64,000 bases of DNA, taken from the NCBI RefSeq assembly GCF_963576675.1, contig NC_088911.1, positions 58,799,756 through 58,863,755 on the forward strand, written 5' to 3'. How positions within the stretch are numbered: the first letter of the stretch is position 1; every line of letters starts with the position of its first letter. The translations under genes and the position numbers were made by a program. The notes under the pieces were generated by a model. That model did not search any database, had not been told where the DNA came from, and saw only the letters and a program-made list of their open reading frames with translations. Source of the stretch: Euphorbia lathyris (Eukaryota; Streptophyta; Magnoliopsida; Malpighiales; Euphorbiaceae). Positions 20,605-33,345 of the stretch are shown here, piece after piece.

Positions 20605-21847
20605 GTTACCTACGGTCGTGGATAATAGATTGCGAAATATTAGGCGGGGTAGGGACGATGTTGCTATATGTGTTTGGAAGCTAGCTACGAGCGGGGTTCT
20701 AACTGTTAAGCTCATGTATGCTTGGCTTAGATCTCCTCCTACTCAACAACATTGGAGTCATTTTTTAAGATATCAGAGTGTTCCTCATGCACACTCGCTT
20801 ATTGGATGGTGGGCTTATCTTGGGTATTTGCCGACACATGATCGGCTTCAGTTGCACGGCTGTCAAGTTGTTTCTCGTTGCAGTTTGTGCTTGTTAGATA
20901 CTGAAACGCTGGACCACCTTTTTGTCTCCTGTCGGTTTTCCAAATTTATTTGGCATGGTGTTAGCTCATTGTTTGGAAGACGAATTATCACGGACTCGAC
21001 TCTTAGGAATCTGGTTAATCATGCTGTTATTCAATATTTCAGTACTCAAATCGCTGATCTGTGGGCGGCAGCAATTGTTAATATGGCTTGGGCTCAATGG
21101 CTTGCTCGTAATAGGTCCATTTTTAAGGATGAGAGGGTTGATACTTCGGTCACGCTGAGACATATTTGGGGAGTTGTTCGTGAATCTGCTCACACTAGAC
21201 GGGGCTCCATTTGGAATTCGCTAGTTGAACTTCAAATCTTAGGTGAGCTCGGGATTGAAAAGCGTCTTACTAAGGCTCCACGTATTACTCCAATTTTTTG
21301 GCAACCACCTCCGAGGGATTGGATTAAGATCAATACTGATACGTCTATCACGGGTGCTCCTAGCCCTGCGGGTTGCGGAGATATTTATCGCTCGCATACT
21401 GGTATGTGCCTTAGTGCGTTTGTTTTTCCGATTGAAAGTTCCTTTGCTTATCTTGCTGGCCTATTTACTATTGTTTACGCCATTTACATGGATATCAACA
21501 AAGGTTGGCGGATAATTTGGCTTGAAAGCGACTCAATGCATGTTGTGCAGATGTTCAAATCTAAATCTTGTTCGATTCCTTAGTTGCTTAGACAAAAATG
21601 GTTCAATTGTTTAAATCAGATTGATTCTGTGGCTTTTGTGGTTTCTCATATTTTTCGTGAAGGAAATCATGTTGCGGACTTGCTTGCAAATTATGGGCGG
21701 ATGGCAACAGCTTCGACTTGTTGGGATGTTGTCCCGGATTTTTGTGGATCAGTCTTTTATCCTGATCGTGTAGAACGTTGTGTTTATCACTTTTCCTAAT
21801 TCTTTTGTTTCATTTTATTCTTTATTCTTTCTGTATTATGACATTTG
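20605..21847 (+). pseudogene. LINE, segment 3: zinc-binding and RNase H domains
   Basis: This segment continues the LINE frame after element B. The first half is the plant LINE zinc-binding domain (zf-RVT): F-L-R-Y-Q-S-V-P-H-A-H, then C-S-L-C, D-H-L-F-V-S-C and F-I-W, at about 20745-20955. The second half is an RNase H domain of the type carried by plant L1 elements. It runs from about 21325 (I-K-I-N-T-D) through E-S-D near 21525 to H-I-F-R-E-G-N-H-V-A-D-L-L-A-N near 21650-21690. The RNase H frame is broken by TAG at 21581-21583, probably a former Trp codon, and ends at 21799. The 3' tail is cut at 21848 by the Sirevirus LTR; no poly(A) is visible. Confidence 0.9.
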
Positions 21848-23293
21848 TGTTGGTCCCGTGTGATTAGTTCCAAGGGGGGGTTAGGAACTAATATAACGTT
21901 TTCAAATTTAATTATGCTGACTTAATATAATTTCTTGAGTTTATTAACTCAGCTTTGGTCAGCACGGCCAATTGTAGCGTAAGACAACTTTAGTCAGATG
22001 TTGACTAGAACTGTTTTACATATGAGTTGAGAATTGACACTTTTGTGGTCAGCTTCCAACTCAGCACTCTTATTTACTCAGTGTTAGTTTAAACAATTTA
22101 TATGCCGAGTAAATATAACAAGCAACACATACAGATATATATATATATATATTGAGAGAGAGTTAAAGATTACTCAACACGACTTATCCTGGTTCGGCCT
22201 CTCCGCCTACATCCAGTCCCTAGAGTCCTTCCGGGCTTTTTAAATCCAATACTGAGCTCTTTAAAGGTAGAGCACAAACCGTTTACAAGGCAGTTGAATA
22301 TGCAAGAGTACCTTCCTCTATTCGTCTACTCAACCCCTACTAAGTGCTATAACCGAACACTTAGATTTCTCTACCACTGAGTATTTAAAACCAAACACTC
22401 AGCACAACACTCTCAATTTACAATTGATACAAGTTTGTTCTTTTCAGATGAAGAACACCTTAGATGATTACAAAAATCAATCTAGCTTTTACACAAGTAT
22501 AGAAAATTGGTGTAAGATCTCCTTTTGTTTTGATGTGCTTTGTTTTTATGTATTCTCTTGTTGTAAAGTGGCCATTGATCCAAGAATGATCATGTCCTTT
22601 TATAGTTGAGGTCTGAAGCAGAAATGATTTGAATCTTGAATTTGTCTGTTGATCTAAACGACTCCTTTTTTAGACAAAGCCCTGGTCAGCTTCAGGTTTG
22701 TAGGCCAATCATGTCGTCTGAATTTCCACAGTCGTCAGGCTTGTCTTCTTCTTGCAGGTTTCGTCTTCTTGTGCCAGTTTGTCTTTTAGCAAAAGAACAG
22801 TTGACCCATGCGTCTTGAAATTGGCTTTTGCGTAATTCCAAGGTTCTGGATTGGTGCAGACAGTTGTCGGATCTTGTCTTTTAGCAAACAGATCATTCAT
22901 ACTGTCCTGAAGATCACTCAGCTTGATTTTGATAGTCGTTGTCTTTGATTGTTGTCAATTCATATACTGAGTTCTCTTTTACTCAGCTTTCATGGTCAGC
23001 TTCATTCTGCAAGACTTAGTTCTTAAGAAGAATTTTCTACTTTTGATACTGAGTTTCGTTCCACTCAACTTCGTTGATTAGCTTGATCTTTAAGCTTCTG
23101 TTCTGAAGATAACTTATCTTCTTTCATGCTGAGTTCCACTCTACTCAGCTTGTGCTGTAATCTTATGCTGATTTCGTCCTGTCTTACTTTTTATTTCTAT
23201 TTGTATTTATATTTATACTCATCATTGAACAAACATATTAGTACAATTAAATCAAAGCACATATTAGTACATATTTATACTCATCATTCAACA
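21848..23293 (-). repeat. 3' LTR of the Sirevirus
   Basis: 1446 bp; on the plus strand it begins TGTTGGTCCC and ends TCATTCAACA, next to the polypurine tract. It is highly similar to 38918-40347. It holds an AT dinucleotide run (about 22136-22150) that is much longer in the other LTR. Confidence 0.88.
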
Positions 23294-23295
23294 AA

Positions 23296-23307
23296 CTCCC
23301 CCATTTT
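23296..23307 (-). promoter_or_regulatory. Polypurine tract of the Sirevirus
   Basis: On the minus strand AAAATGGGGGAG, two bases from the LTR start (TGTTGAATG). It is the priming site for plus-strand DNA. Confidence 0.8.
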
Positions 23308-23839
23308 GATGTTGGCAAAATATATTTAATTGATGGAACTCATCATTGAGATTCCCCATGATTGAAATTATTTTTATGCTTCTGAAATCACTCCCCCGTA
23401 AGGGTTGCATCTATTGACTTAACTTAACTCTAAACCTTCTAAGATTCAATTGAGTAAAATTAAGGCATGCTTATACTGACTTAGTTCATTTCTAGACCTT
23501 CCAAGATCTAATTCAGATGAGCCTAGGTCAGCTTTTCAGAAGAGGTCAATGTGTGGAATATGTTTTGACTCAGTTTTTGATACATGGTTAGTTTGATATC
23601 AGAGTTATGGGAAACCTTTTTCAGAGCAAATGTATCAAGTCTAATATGTACTGAGTATATTCCTTTTTCTTTTGTTTGTTTGTTCAATTTAGACAGATTG
23701 GCATAAAGCACAATACGTAAGTAAGCATCACATAAGATTAATCAATTTCGAATGCATAATTTTATAGATAGTCAGCAAGAAAAAATACGCTAGATAAGGA
23801 AAACAATAAAAATACAAGTCAAGAATAAAAGCTAGCAGA

Positions 23840-26800
23840 CTATTTCTTCCTATTGACTTGGGCAGAATTGACTTTGCCTTTTCCCTTTTGCTGCTGACTA
23901 CCAGATGCTTCACCTGTGTGCTGAGTTCTATCAGATTGTTCTTTCTCCCCCGTTTTGCCAGCATCGGGCGGAGGAGGAACGAAGGTGTCATTGAGAGCAG
24001 CACGAGTTAATCTGACTGAATAAACCTTAAGCCGTTTTGTGCTTTCCCTTAAACCATCAAAAACTGGAACACCATCATCCAAGGTAGCACCGTGAATTCG
24101 GATAGAAGCACTGAGCATACTTAAGATATATTCTTGCGATTTTCCTACCCATGTTATAGTGTCAGTCAGCATGGCATAAGCTTGATGGTACATTTTAAGC
24201 AAAGCCGAATCATAGAACTGACGTTGAGCATTCGTGTGGCGCACATGTTTGTAGGTGGCTCGGGAGTATTGCAACAGTTCATTCGTCTTGAGTTGGTCAG
24301 TGTCCATTTCCTCCTTACTCAAGTTGAGTAGACGGATAGCTTCGCTAATTTGTTCGACCGAACATTGAGAAGTTGAGGAGATTAGCTCGCGAGTGCCGGT
24401 CATCTCAGAGTGCAACTTGGTAAAATGTTGATTCAACTCATCAGAGGTAGCATAGCCCGTGTTGACTGCAGAAAGAGCATTAATTTGGCCTTGAAGGGAA
24501 TCCATGTGATTAACCATCATTAACTGCAGTTCGGCTAGCTTGACGATGGAGTCTTGCTTGGGTTGCTGTGTTTGGACCGTTGTCATGACACTTACTAGAT
24601 CTTTGAGACCCTTGATCTCATTTAGGAGCTGAGTGACAGACGAGATTTTTGGTGACTCAATATTAGCAGACCCAGCAGCATCGGCATGAGTAGTGTTTAA
24701 ATCCTGGAGATCAGTTTGAGCAGAGTCAATAATTCGACGCCCAGACTCAGTAGCATGAAGATAAGCATATTGTGTTTCAGGATTTTGCTCAGTTGCCGGA
24801 ATTCGAGTGGAACTGGAGGGGCCAGCTTGGTCAATAGCTGGGCTTTTATTTAGGTCAGCTGCAGGAACTGACTTCTCAATATTCTGCGATATTGGAGTGG
24901 AAGGAGGTGGATCAGCAGAGATATTGACCTGCTCAATGTTGGTTTGAGTTGGTGCAGGAGGAGTCAACTCAGTTTGAGCAGGATTTTCCTCTGCATGCTT
25001 TTCACTTTAAGCAGCTTGGACTTCGAGCTCTTGCTCGGCAGGGATTGGATTTTCTGGAGTCTTGGCTTGTTCGTCAGGATGAGTAACAGAGGCTTGCTTT
25101 TTCTCGAGTTCCCTTGGAGAAGACTCAGTGGGATTGGAGAAGAATTTAAATTGCATGTCGGAGAGATCAGTGATAGGATCCCGCAGAGGAGAATCGCCCA
25201 GAAGGTCAATAACTGGCGATTTGTGAGCCTTTTTCTTAAGTCTTCTCAATTTCTTAGCCTTTGGAGGAGAGGGGTCAGCTCGAATAGAATCAAGAGATTC
25301 AGAAGGTGAATTTACCCTTAGGTCAGTATTGAGTTCATCCCCGGCTATGTCTTGCTCTATGAACTCAGCATCAACTGTCTTACTTGGCACAGTAGGATTC
25401 TCAACCTGCTCAATATCCATTGTTTGTTCTTGCACAGCATTATCTTCCTGACATGGCTCAACATCTTCATGCTGACCTTCATCGTTTCTTAGTTCTTCTG
25501 CTTCTTGATCAGCATGGATTTTCTCAAGGTCAATCTCTTAGCTTCTCATGAAGTGGGAATCATCAGAAACAGCAAAACCAAGAGGGACAGCATCAATTGG
25601 ACTTAGACCAGAAGATTTCTTCTTCTTCCTCAGAGGTGTTTCCTCACTTTCGATTTCCTCAGGCTCATCTTGCCTTTTTCGTTTACCAGTTGACTCAGGT
25701 TCTTCCTGACCTTGCACATCACTATCCTTCTTTCCCTTTGATACGAATCGAATCTTTTTCGGGACAGCATGAACATCTTTGGAACATGTTTGAATAGCTT
25801 TCCTCTTCTTCTCTCGCTTAGCTTGGTCAGCAGGTTCAACCATGGAGTTCTTCCCTTCCTTGGGTTGCACATCCTTTACATGATCGACTTCTTCCTCATT
25901 TTCCTCAATGACCCCTTTTCCCTTCTTATACTTGAGGGTTTGGTTGTATACTAACCCAAACAGCAGAGCCGCTGTGATTTCAGTTCCCCAAGTCTCAGTT
26001 TCATTAATCATGTCTATTTGATGATCTTCAAGGATTCTTGTAATGAGGGACCCCATCCTGAGTTTCCCAGTACTTCGTTGAAGTGCACCGATGAGAAACA
26101 CGGGTATGTTGAGTGGTTGATAGGTCAGCATGTGCCAGATGAAGCACTACTCGAAGTTTGAAGCTGATAATGCTGAGTTGATTTTTGGGAAGATAAAGTT
26201 AGTCAGGATGTAGTGAGCCATCTTTTGATTCTGACCCATGCATGTACTAGCTATTTCCCCTTTGTGGTTCGCCGGCTTACAGAACGTCACAATGTGGTCA
26301 AGTTTCTCCTTAGTAGTCCTGAATTCTTTCCCTTTGGCTGGCAGTTTTAGCAAGGTTGCTAGATAAGATGGGGTAATCGTTATTTTTTGGCTTTTGACAT
26401 GGGTTACTAGATGGTCAGCATCTTCTTCGTCAACACAGAGGTTGGAGTATAATTCCCTTACCAACCTAGGGAAGGCTTTACCAGGAAGGGAGAAGAGTCC
26501 AGCCCATTCATTTTTCAAGATCCACTCACAGAATGGTTGCTCAGCCGTTACGAAGCTCGGAGAGAACCACCGACAGCGAAGTACCTCATGGTTCTTAACG
26601 CTTTTATAGACTTTAAGGAAAATCTTTTTATTGGGTTGCTTGTCCTTCTTTTCGAAGAGGTTGCGAGGTTAGCTTGAGGGCTCTTGCTTGGAGTTTGGTC
26701 ATGCTGACCTTGTCCTTTGGTGGGAGTCTCGCTATATTCCTGCTGAGGAGGAGACTTAGGGTTTTCATCGGAGTGATTTCTGTCGTAATCACCACCAGAG

Positions 26801-26922
26801 ATATTCTGAGAGTCCGACATGATTTTCTCAGAGATTTTTGAGAGGTTTTGGAATTTAGAGAGCGAGAGATTTGAATGCCAAGGATTTCGAGTGTAAAGAG
26901 AGTTAAGTGGGAAATCTTCCAC
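23840..26922 (-). pseudogene. Env-like third ORF of the Sirevirus, fragmented
   Basis: This is a long reading region downstream of pol in the element sense, starting at the ATG 26818-26820 (M-S-D-S-Q-N-I-S-G). It is split by a frameshift near 26600-26650, a stop at 26147 and in-frame stops near 25538 and 25007; the next frame ends at 23840. The N-terminal part is Ser/Pro-rich. A globular part follows (26518-25900) with NEWAGLFSLPGKAFPRLVREL and LRMGSLITRILEDH, a pattern I associate with plant retroelement ORFs downstream of pol. Then come a Lys/Glu-rich charged region and a C-terminal part with helical, coiled-coil-like heptads (about 24600-24250). No convincing signal peptide or membrane span is visible, so 'env-like' describes position only. 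Confidence 0.65.
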
Positions 26923-27140
26923 TATTTATAGAGGTTCGAATTGATCCTATACGTTGAACTAGCCATTTTACCTCGAGATGATCAATCGACAAAGATCCTG
27001 GCATTTATGACACATTCGGCGCATGTGTTTTCTAATTATTTCTTACGTCACCCTAGGTGGCTATTTAATACGCGTGCTAGCATTTAATGGTGCAAGTGGG
27101 CTTTACTTAGTTTGTTAGAATACTGAATGTTTGTGGTACT

Positions 27141-28784
27141 TGATGCGCCCTCACCTAAGGTTAGATGAGAACTCACTAAGGGATAAGTGTACCCCGTCGT
27201 TATCAAGTAATAAATTTCTGGTTTAAGTCCAGGTTATCGTCCACAGGATTTATTTCTGCAAGTACCGAGCTACTCAATCTCGGATGTTATCTAGGCTTAG
27301 GGGGTTTTGAGTTGGTTTGTTTAAGTTAATCTACTCCTAGGTTGAATTATACTAATCCTAGCTAAGTTATCTAATTCTAACTAAGTTATTCTACGCCTAA
27401 CTAAGTTACTCTACCCCTAATTGATCTTTCATTAATGCAATTATCCGAAGGAACATGGTATGAACGATAATAATAAAGATAGATTATCAGGTCTATTGAA
27501 TAAAAAACCTAATCTAAGTCACTTGTATTCAAGGCGATTAACCCTACTTACCCTCCTGAAGTTCCTAGCGCGTGATTCCCTAAGGCCGAAACTAGGTCCA
27601 AGGCTCAGTAAATTGGCGCTTAATCAACTAAGAGGTCGTCAATCTCCTAGGCTCTGACTAGGTCAGATTCAGCTCGCAATATGTGCCTACTAGATTTTGG
27701 GGCTTTTGAATGAGTTAAACCAATTGAATAAAGCGTAAGACAGAGATTAGACAAATAATCATAGAACAAAACAAGAGCTAAAGTATTATTAAAGGCGAAG
27801 ATAAATGTCACAAGATACAATAAGTCAAGTTCGGAAACTGTATCGAAGAGTACAAACAAGGAAAGATAAAAGGAGATACAAAAATCCCTTTCAGGGAACC
27901 TGTTTACTCTGCAGCCGGTGACTTAATCTTAAGGACGAACCTTGATAATTCCTCGAGAAAAAGCTTTGAAGGAGCTTCAATGGAAGTCGAAGAAGATGGA
28001 GGAGATGGAGAGGAATTACAAGGGGGAAGCTAAGATAATTTACAAAATTGAAAGATATCTAAATTACATTGGAAAAACTCTATTTATAGGCGTGTCTCGG
28101 CCCTCTTTTTGACCTATTTTTGTGTCCTTATTGGTGTAGGAAGACGTGGGGTCCATCGTGGCTTCGTGGGGGCGGAATTGGTCTTTTTGACCAATTCCCG
28201 CAGGCCTGCTCGCCGAGTAGGGCGAGCTGCTCGGTGAGCAGGGCTACTCGCGCCGAGCAGCCCCCTGCTCGCCGAGCAGCCCCCTGCTCGCCGAGCAGGC
28301 GCCTGGCGGCCTGCTCGGCGAGTAGGCCTCCAGGGGCCTGCTCGGCGAGCAGAAATGGCCCACGGATGCTCGCTCGTCGAGCGTTTTCGCCCGGCATGTT
28401 CTCGATGCTTGACGAATGTCGTCGATGTCCTTTTTCGCCCGAACTTACACCTGCGCACGTACAGAAACTCCAGATAACATTAGTCCAAAAGCTAAATTGA
28501 TCCGTCAATCGCTTATTTTGAGCAAACGCTTCGTTTGGTGCGACTTTTGATGGACCAATTAGCTTCAAAAGATAACGGAATTACACTATGCATGCTATTT
28601 TGGCCATAATTGCCTAAATTAGTCATAAAACGAGCCTAAACAACGAAAAATAAATAAAACGTTTCCAATTCCTAATTAACTCACACAAAAGCATTTAAAT
28701 GCGAGAAATGCTCACTTATTAACTAAATAATGCTAAAACCCGTCCTAAAACCGTACCCAAAGATAGGGTTTTTGACCCCTATCA
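27141..28784 (-). mobile_element. Solo LTR of family A inside the Sirevirus
   Basis: The 1644-bp LTR is closely related to the LTRs of element A, with a perfect GTACT duplication (27136-27140 and 28785-28789) and no internal region. It keeps the TATA box (minus strand, plus 28081-28088), the 70-codon leader frame (27647-27859) and the GC palindrome array (28202-28400). It sits between RNase H and the env-like ORF of the host element, so it arrived after the Sirevirus and then lost its body by LTR-LTR recombination. Confidence 0.93.
28202..28400. repeat. GC-rich palindromic array in the solo LTR A
   Basis: Repeats of CTGCTCGCCGAGCAGC and CTGCTCGGCGAGCAGA with CCCC spacers. Position relative to the TATA box is the same as in elements A and B, which supports a fixed location in the family. 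Confidence 0.87.
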
Positions 28785-28983
28785 GTACTGAGTGCACAGT
28801 TTTACGTAGAGGATTTTCATACTACTTTAGTAACTCATCTTAAGATAATCACTCAGAATGTATGTCTTACTCAGCATAGGGTGATTTCCTATAACACATA
28901 TTAAGCTCAGCATGTAGAAGTTACTAAATTAGCACAAGTCACTCAGCATGATAATCACTCAACACTCAATTAAGCACATAGTA

Positions 28984-29736
28984 TTATTGAAGAGGATTAG
29001 ACATACCGATAGCTTCCCTTAATATGCTGAATTGCTCACGAGCCAAAGGCTTAGTGAAGATATCCGCAAGCTGGTCATCTGTAGGTATATAGGTCAGCTT
29101 GTTCTGTCCCTTGAGTACATGATCTCTAATTAAGTGATGTCTTATGTTGACATGCTTCATCCTGCTGTGTTGGATTGGATTTTTGGATAGGTCAATAGCG
29201 CTTTTGTTATCACATTTGACTTCAATTGTTTCTGTTTTGACTCCGTAATCCTCAAGCTGTTGCTTAATCCATAGGACTTGAGCCACATAGCTTCCAGCAA
29301 CAATGTACTCAACTTCAGTTGTAGACAGGGCAACCGATGACTGCTTCTTGTTGAACCAAGATACTAGACAGCTTCCAAGGAAGTGACATCCTCCCGAAGT
29401 ACTCTTACGTTCTAGCTTATCTCGTCCATAGTCAGCATCAGTGTATCCAATGAGTGTGAATTCATTTGAATTTGGATACCATAAACCGGCATTAACTGAG
29501 CTCTGCAAATATCTAAAAATTCGTTTTACAGCTACAAGGTGAGATTCCCTGGGGTCAGCTTGATATCTAGCGCAATAGCATACTGAGTACTGAATATCAG
29601 GTCTACTAGCAGTAAGATAGAGTAAAGAGCCAATCATACCTCGATATAGCTTACTATCTACTGACTTACCTTTCTCATCCGTGCATAGGACAGTGTCAGT
29701 ACCCATTGGGGTTGATATGGGTTTACAATCTTCCAT
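28984..29736 (-). pseudogene. Sirevirus RT C-terminus and RNase H
   Basis: This is the last part of Ty1-copia pol: the RT-RNase H connection (Y-R-G-M-I-G-S-L-L-Y-L-T-A-S-R-P-D-I), then the RNase H domain with YTDADYGRD, LSTTEVEYIVA, CDNKSAIDLSKNP and IRHHLIRDHV, and the typical end ADIFTKPL. Reaction: degradation of element RNA during reverse transcription. It is one frame away from the RT segment; the shift is near 29737-29745. The domain itself has no internal stop. Confidence 0.92.
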
Positions 29737-30764
29737 ATCGACTTTTTGAGCATTTCCTTGGCGTACTTGGACTGACTAATAAAGATGTCATTCTTACCTT
29801 GCTTGATTTGTAGTCCAAGGAAGAAGTTGAGTTCGCCCATCATAGACATCTCGAACTCAGTTTGCATCTGTTTACTAAATTCTTTGCACATTGATTCGTC
29901 AGTAGCACCAAAGATTATATCATCTACGTAAATTTGTGCTAGTAAGGTATTTTTACCCTTTTTCTTAATGAACAAGGTTGTGTCAGCTTTGCCTCTCACA
30001 TAATTCCTGGTCAGCAGGAAATTGGTCAACCTCTCATACCAAGCATGTGGTGCTTGCTTTAGGCCATACAAGGCCTTCTTGAGTTTATAAACGTGGTTTG
30101 GAAATTTTGGATCTTCAAACCCTGGAGGCTGACTAACATATACCTCTTCGTTTATAAAGCCATTAAGAAAAGCACTTTTAACATCCATTTGATATAGTTT
30201 AAAGTTCATATAGCTAGCATATGCACACAATATATGTATAGCCTCTAACCTAGCAATAGGAGCAAAGGTCTCACCATAGTCAATGCCCTTTTGCTGACTA
30301 TAGCCTTGGGCTACAAGTAGGGCTTTGTTTCTGACTATGTTGCATTGCTCATCTAGTTTATTTCTAAAGACCCACTTAGTTCCTATGGTCTTTTGATTCC
30401 TAGGTTTTGGTACTAAATCCCATACCTCATTTCTTGTGAATTGATCAAGCTCTTCTTGCATAGCATTGATCCAATATTCATCGTGCTCAGCATCGGCGAA
30501 GTTCTTTGGCTCATTTACTGAGACGAATGCAACATTCCCGAGATACTTTCTAAGCTGATCTCTTGTCATCAACTTGTTGTCAGCGGCATCAAGAATGGAC
30601 TTCTCTGAATGTCCTCTTGGAATTTTTATTTCTTTAGGTAATGTTGAGTTATCTGGAATATGTGTTTCTATAATATATGCAGGAATAGATTGGTCAGCAA
30701 AGGTAATTTCGGGTTCGTGTTTACCTTTGGTCAGCCCTTGTACTGATGACTCAATAGCTCCTGT
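29737..30764 (-). pseudogene. Sirevirus reverse transcriptase
   Basis: Ty1-copia RT. It begins with the conserved [12 protein letters not shown] region and continues with [28 protein letters not shown], the [10 protein letters not shown] block, [20 protein letters not shown] and the catalytic YVDD at about 29915-29930. The frame is open from the stop at 30765-30767 down to a single-base frameshift near 29740. All catalytic motifs appear present, so this segment was inactivated by its neighbours. Confidence 0.93.
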
Positions 30765-31990
30765 TTAGTCAGCGGAAGCTGAGCTCGGTTCATCTTCGAT
30801 GGACTGAGTTGTCTTTCCTACAGGGTCAGTTTCATCGAACTCTATATGGACAGACTCTTCAACAACTTGAGTTTGTTTATTATACACTTTATATGCTTTA
30901 CTGTTAGTTGAGTACCCTAAAAAGATCTCTTCGTCAGCTTTAGCATCAAATTTTGCAAGGTTATCTTTTGTATTGAGTATAAAACATTTACACCCAAAGG
31001 CACGAAAGTAGCCAACGTTGGGCTTTCGTCCTTTCCAAAGTTCGTATGGGTTTTTCTTAAGAATAGGTCTAACTAAAACCCTATTGAGTATGTAGCATGC
31101 TGTGTGGACAACTTCACCCCAGAAATACTTTGGAAGCCTATTTTCGCTCAGCATTGTCCTAGCAATTTCGACAATTGTTCTGTTCTTCCTTTCAACCACC
31201 CCATTTTGTTGAGGCGTTCTAGGAGCAGAGTAATTGTGGTCAATACCACCAGCTTCACAGAATTCATCAAACTATTAGTTTTTGAATTCTCCACCATTGT
31301 CACTTCTAATATGAGCTACTTTTAGGTTTTTGTCATTTTCAAGCTTTTTAATCAATGTTGTGAACATCTCAAAAGTTTCATCCTTGCTACTCAGTAAGAT
31401 GATCCAAGTATACCCAGAGAAATCGTCTACAATGACTAAGGAGAATTTCTTACCGCCCAAGCTGAGTGGCTGGACAGGTCCGAAAAGGTCCAAATGTAGT
31501 AATTCCAATGGTCTCTTGGTTGAGACAATGTTTTTACTTTGAAAAGACTTTTTCGTTTGTTTACCTTGCTGACAAGCATTGCATAATTGATCTTTTTGAA
31601 ATTTTAATTTGGGTAATCCCTCAACTAGTTGCTTTCTAGCTAATTTGGCTAGGAGGTCCATGCTTACATGACCAAGTCTCCTATGCCATAGCCAGGAGTT
31701 ATCCTCTTTAGACACTAAGCATATATTTTTGGAAAACTGTTTTTCTAAACTCAACATATATACATTGTCAACACGAGGGGCAGTTAAAATTAAGTTATTT
31801 GTTTTTCCCTCGAGTATCCGACACTGAGTAACATCAAATATAACCTGTCTACCGCTATCACAAAGCTGAGCTACGCTCAATAGGTTGTATTTGAGACCCT
31901 TAACTAAGGAGACTGACTCAATGGTGGGGTTACCTCCGATAGTACCTGATCCTACTATCTTACCCTTCTTATTGTCTCCAAAGCTTTACC
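30765..31990 (-). pseudogene. Sirevirus protease remnant and integrase
   Basis: Read from 31990, it starts in the middle of the protease (GDNKKGKIVGSGTIGG). The catalytic Asp-Ser-Gly part that should precede it is missing, because gag-like CDFCGK is joined directly to this block. The pre-integrase zinc region follows: WLWHRRLGH, then CNACQQGK. The integrase core has LDLFGP and HIRSDNGGEFKN for the first two catalytic Asp. The third catalytic residue is in QNGVVERKNRT at about 31190. Two adjacent stops (TAA 31275-31277 and TAG 31272-31274) separate the second Asp from the Glu; the family usually has two Gln there. The frame then runs to a TAA at 30765-30767. Confidence 0.9.
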
Positions 31991-33345
31991 ACAGAAGTCA
32001 CAGAATGTTACCCTCTTGGGGTGACTTTGTTTTTGGTCAGCACCATTGTGCTGAGCATGCCAACATACCTTAGTGGTATGTCCTTTCTTTCCGCAGAAGT
32101 CACATTGGACAATCCGCTTGTTGTACTAACACACATCTGTTGTGTGTCCCCTTTTCCCACAACAGTCACACTGAGTGAACTGTCTACACTGACCAGTACC
32201 TGAGTACTCAGCATGGGATTTGTTTGAACCTTTTATTTGGTTCTGTAGGTTTGTGACGTCCTTCCTCAGTTTCTTTGAATCTGATTGGACCTCCGAGACA
32301 AACTTGTGCATAATTTCCATGTTGCTATGCAAAGTTGAGTTGTCTTGGAGAAGATATCGAAGGTCACTAAGTTTGACCTCTTCGATCTCGTCACATCGTC
32401 TGCTGAGTGCCTTTATTTTCTTATTACACTTTTTAGTCAGTGTATATAAATCACTCAGGGCGTTAATCATTTCATTTCTAAGCAAGTGTAAGGATGTTAC
32501 CTCATTTGAGTATTCCTCCTGTTCAGATTCTTCAGAGAGGTCAGCTTGCTCAGATCGAGTGTGGTCAGCAGCATCATCGGCCATGAAGCATATGTTTGCT
32601 GACTCGGTGGCATCAGCTTCAGATGATGTTGACTCATCGTTGTCACTCCATGTGGCCACCATTGCCTTTTTGCTTCCCTTCTTTTCTTTCTTCAGATTAG
32701 GGCAGCTTGACTTAATGTGCCCAGTTTGATGGCACTCAAAGCACGTGACAGGCTTGGAGCTGTCCTTTTTATATTTGTCACTGGACTCAACTTTGTACCT
32801 ATCGCCTCTTCTGAATGGCCTCTTGCTGTTCTTTTCATTTTTTCTGAACACCTTCTTCATCTTCCTTGTGAACATGGCCATTTCCTCATCATCCGATGAG
32901 TCAGCTTCGGTTGAGTCAGCTTTCATGACAAGTGATTTTTGTTTATTGTCTTCTGACTTTTCTTTTGCTTCAAAATTTTTCATAGAGATCTCATGAGTCA
33001 GCAGAGATCCGATCAACTCGTCATATTTATATGTGGTCAAGTCTTGAGCTTCCTCCACAACAGTTTTCTTAGCTTGCCAGCTCTTTGGTAAGCTTCTCAG
33101 GATTTTCTTCACCTGCTCTTCTTCAGTGAAGTTCTTGCCAAGCCTCTTTAGCTCATTTATGATGTTGGTGAATCTAGCATTCATTTCAGAGATGTCCTCA
33201 TTGTCGTTCATCTCGAACAGCTCGTATAATCTCATATGTTGGTTCACCTTTGATTCCTTGACCTTGCTTGTACCTTCGTAGGTTACTTCAAGCTTTTTCC
33301 AAATCTCTTGTGCTGACTCGCACCCTGAATTCTTATTGTATTCTG

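Noticed and set aside
32220..32996. Plus-strand ORFs rich in Ser/Phe opposite the Sirevirus gag (169 and 83 codons)
   Set aside because: Shadows of the acidic gag frame on the other strand, without domains.
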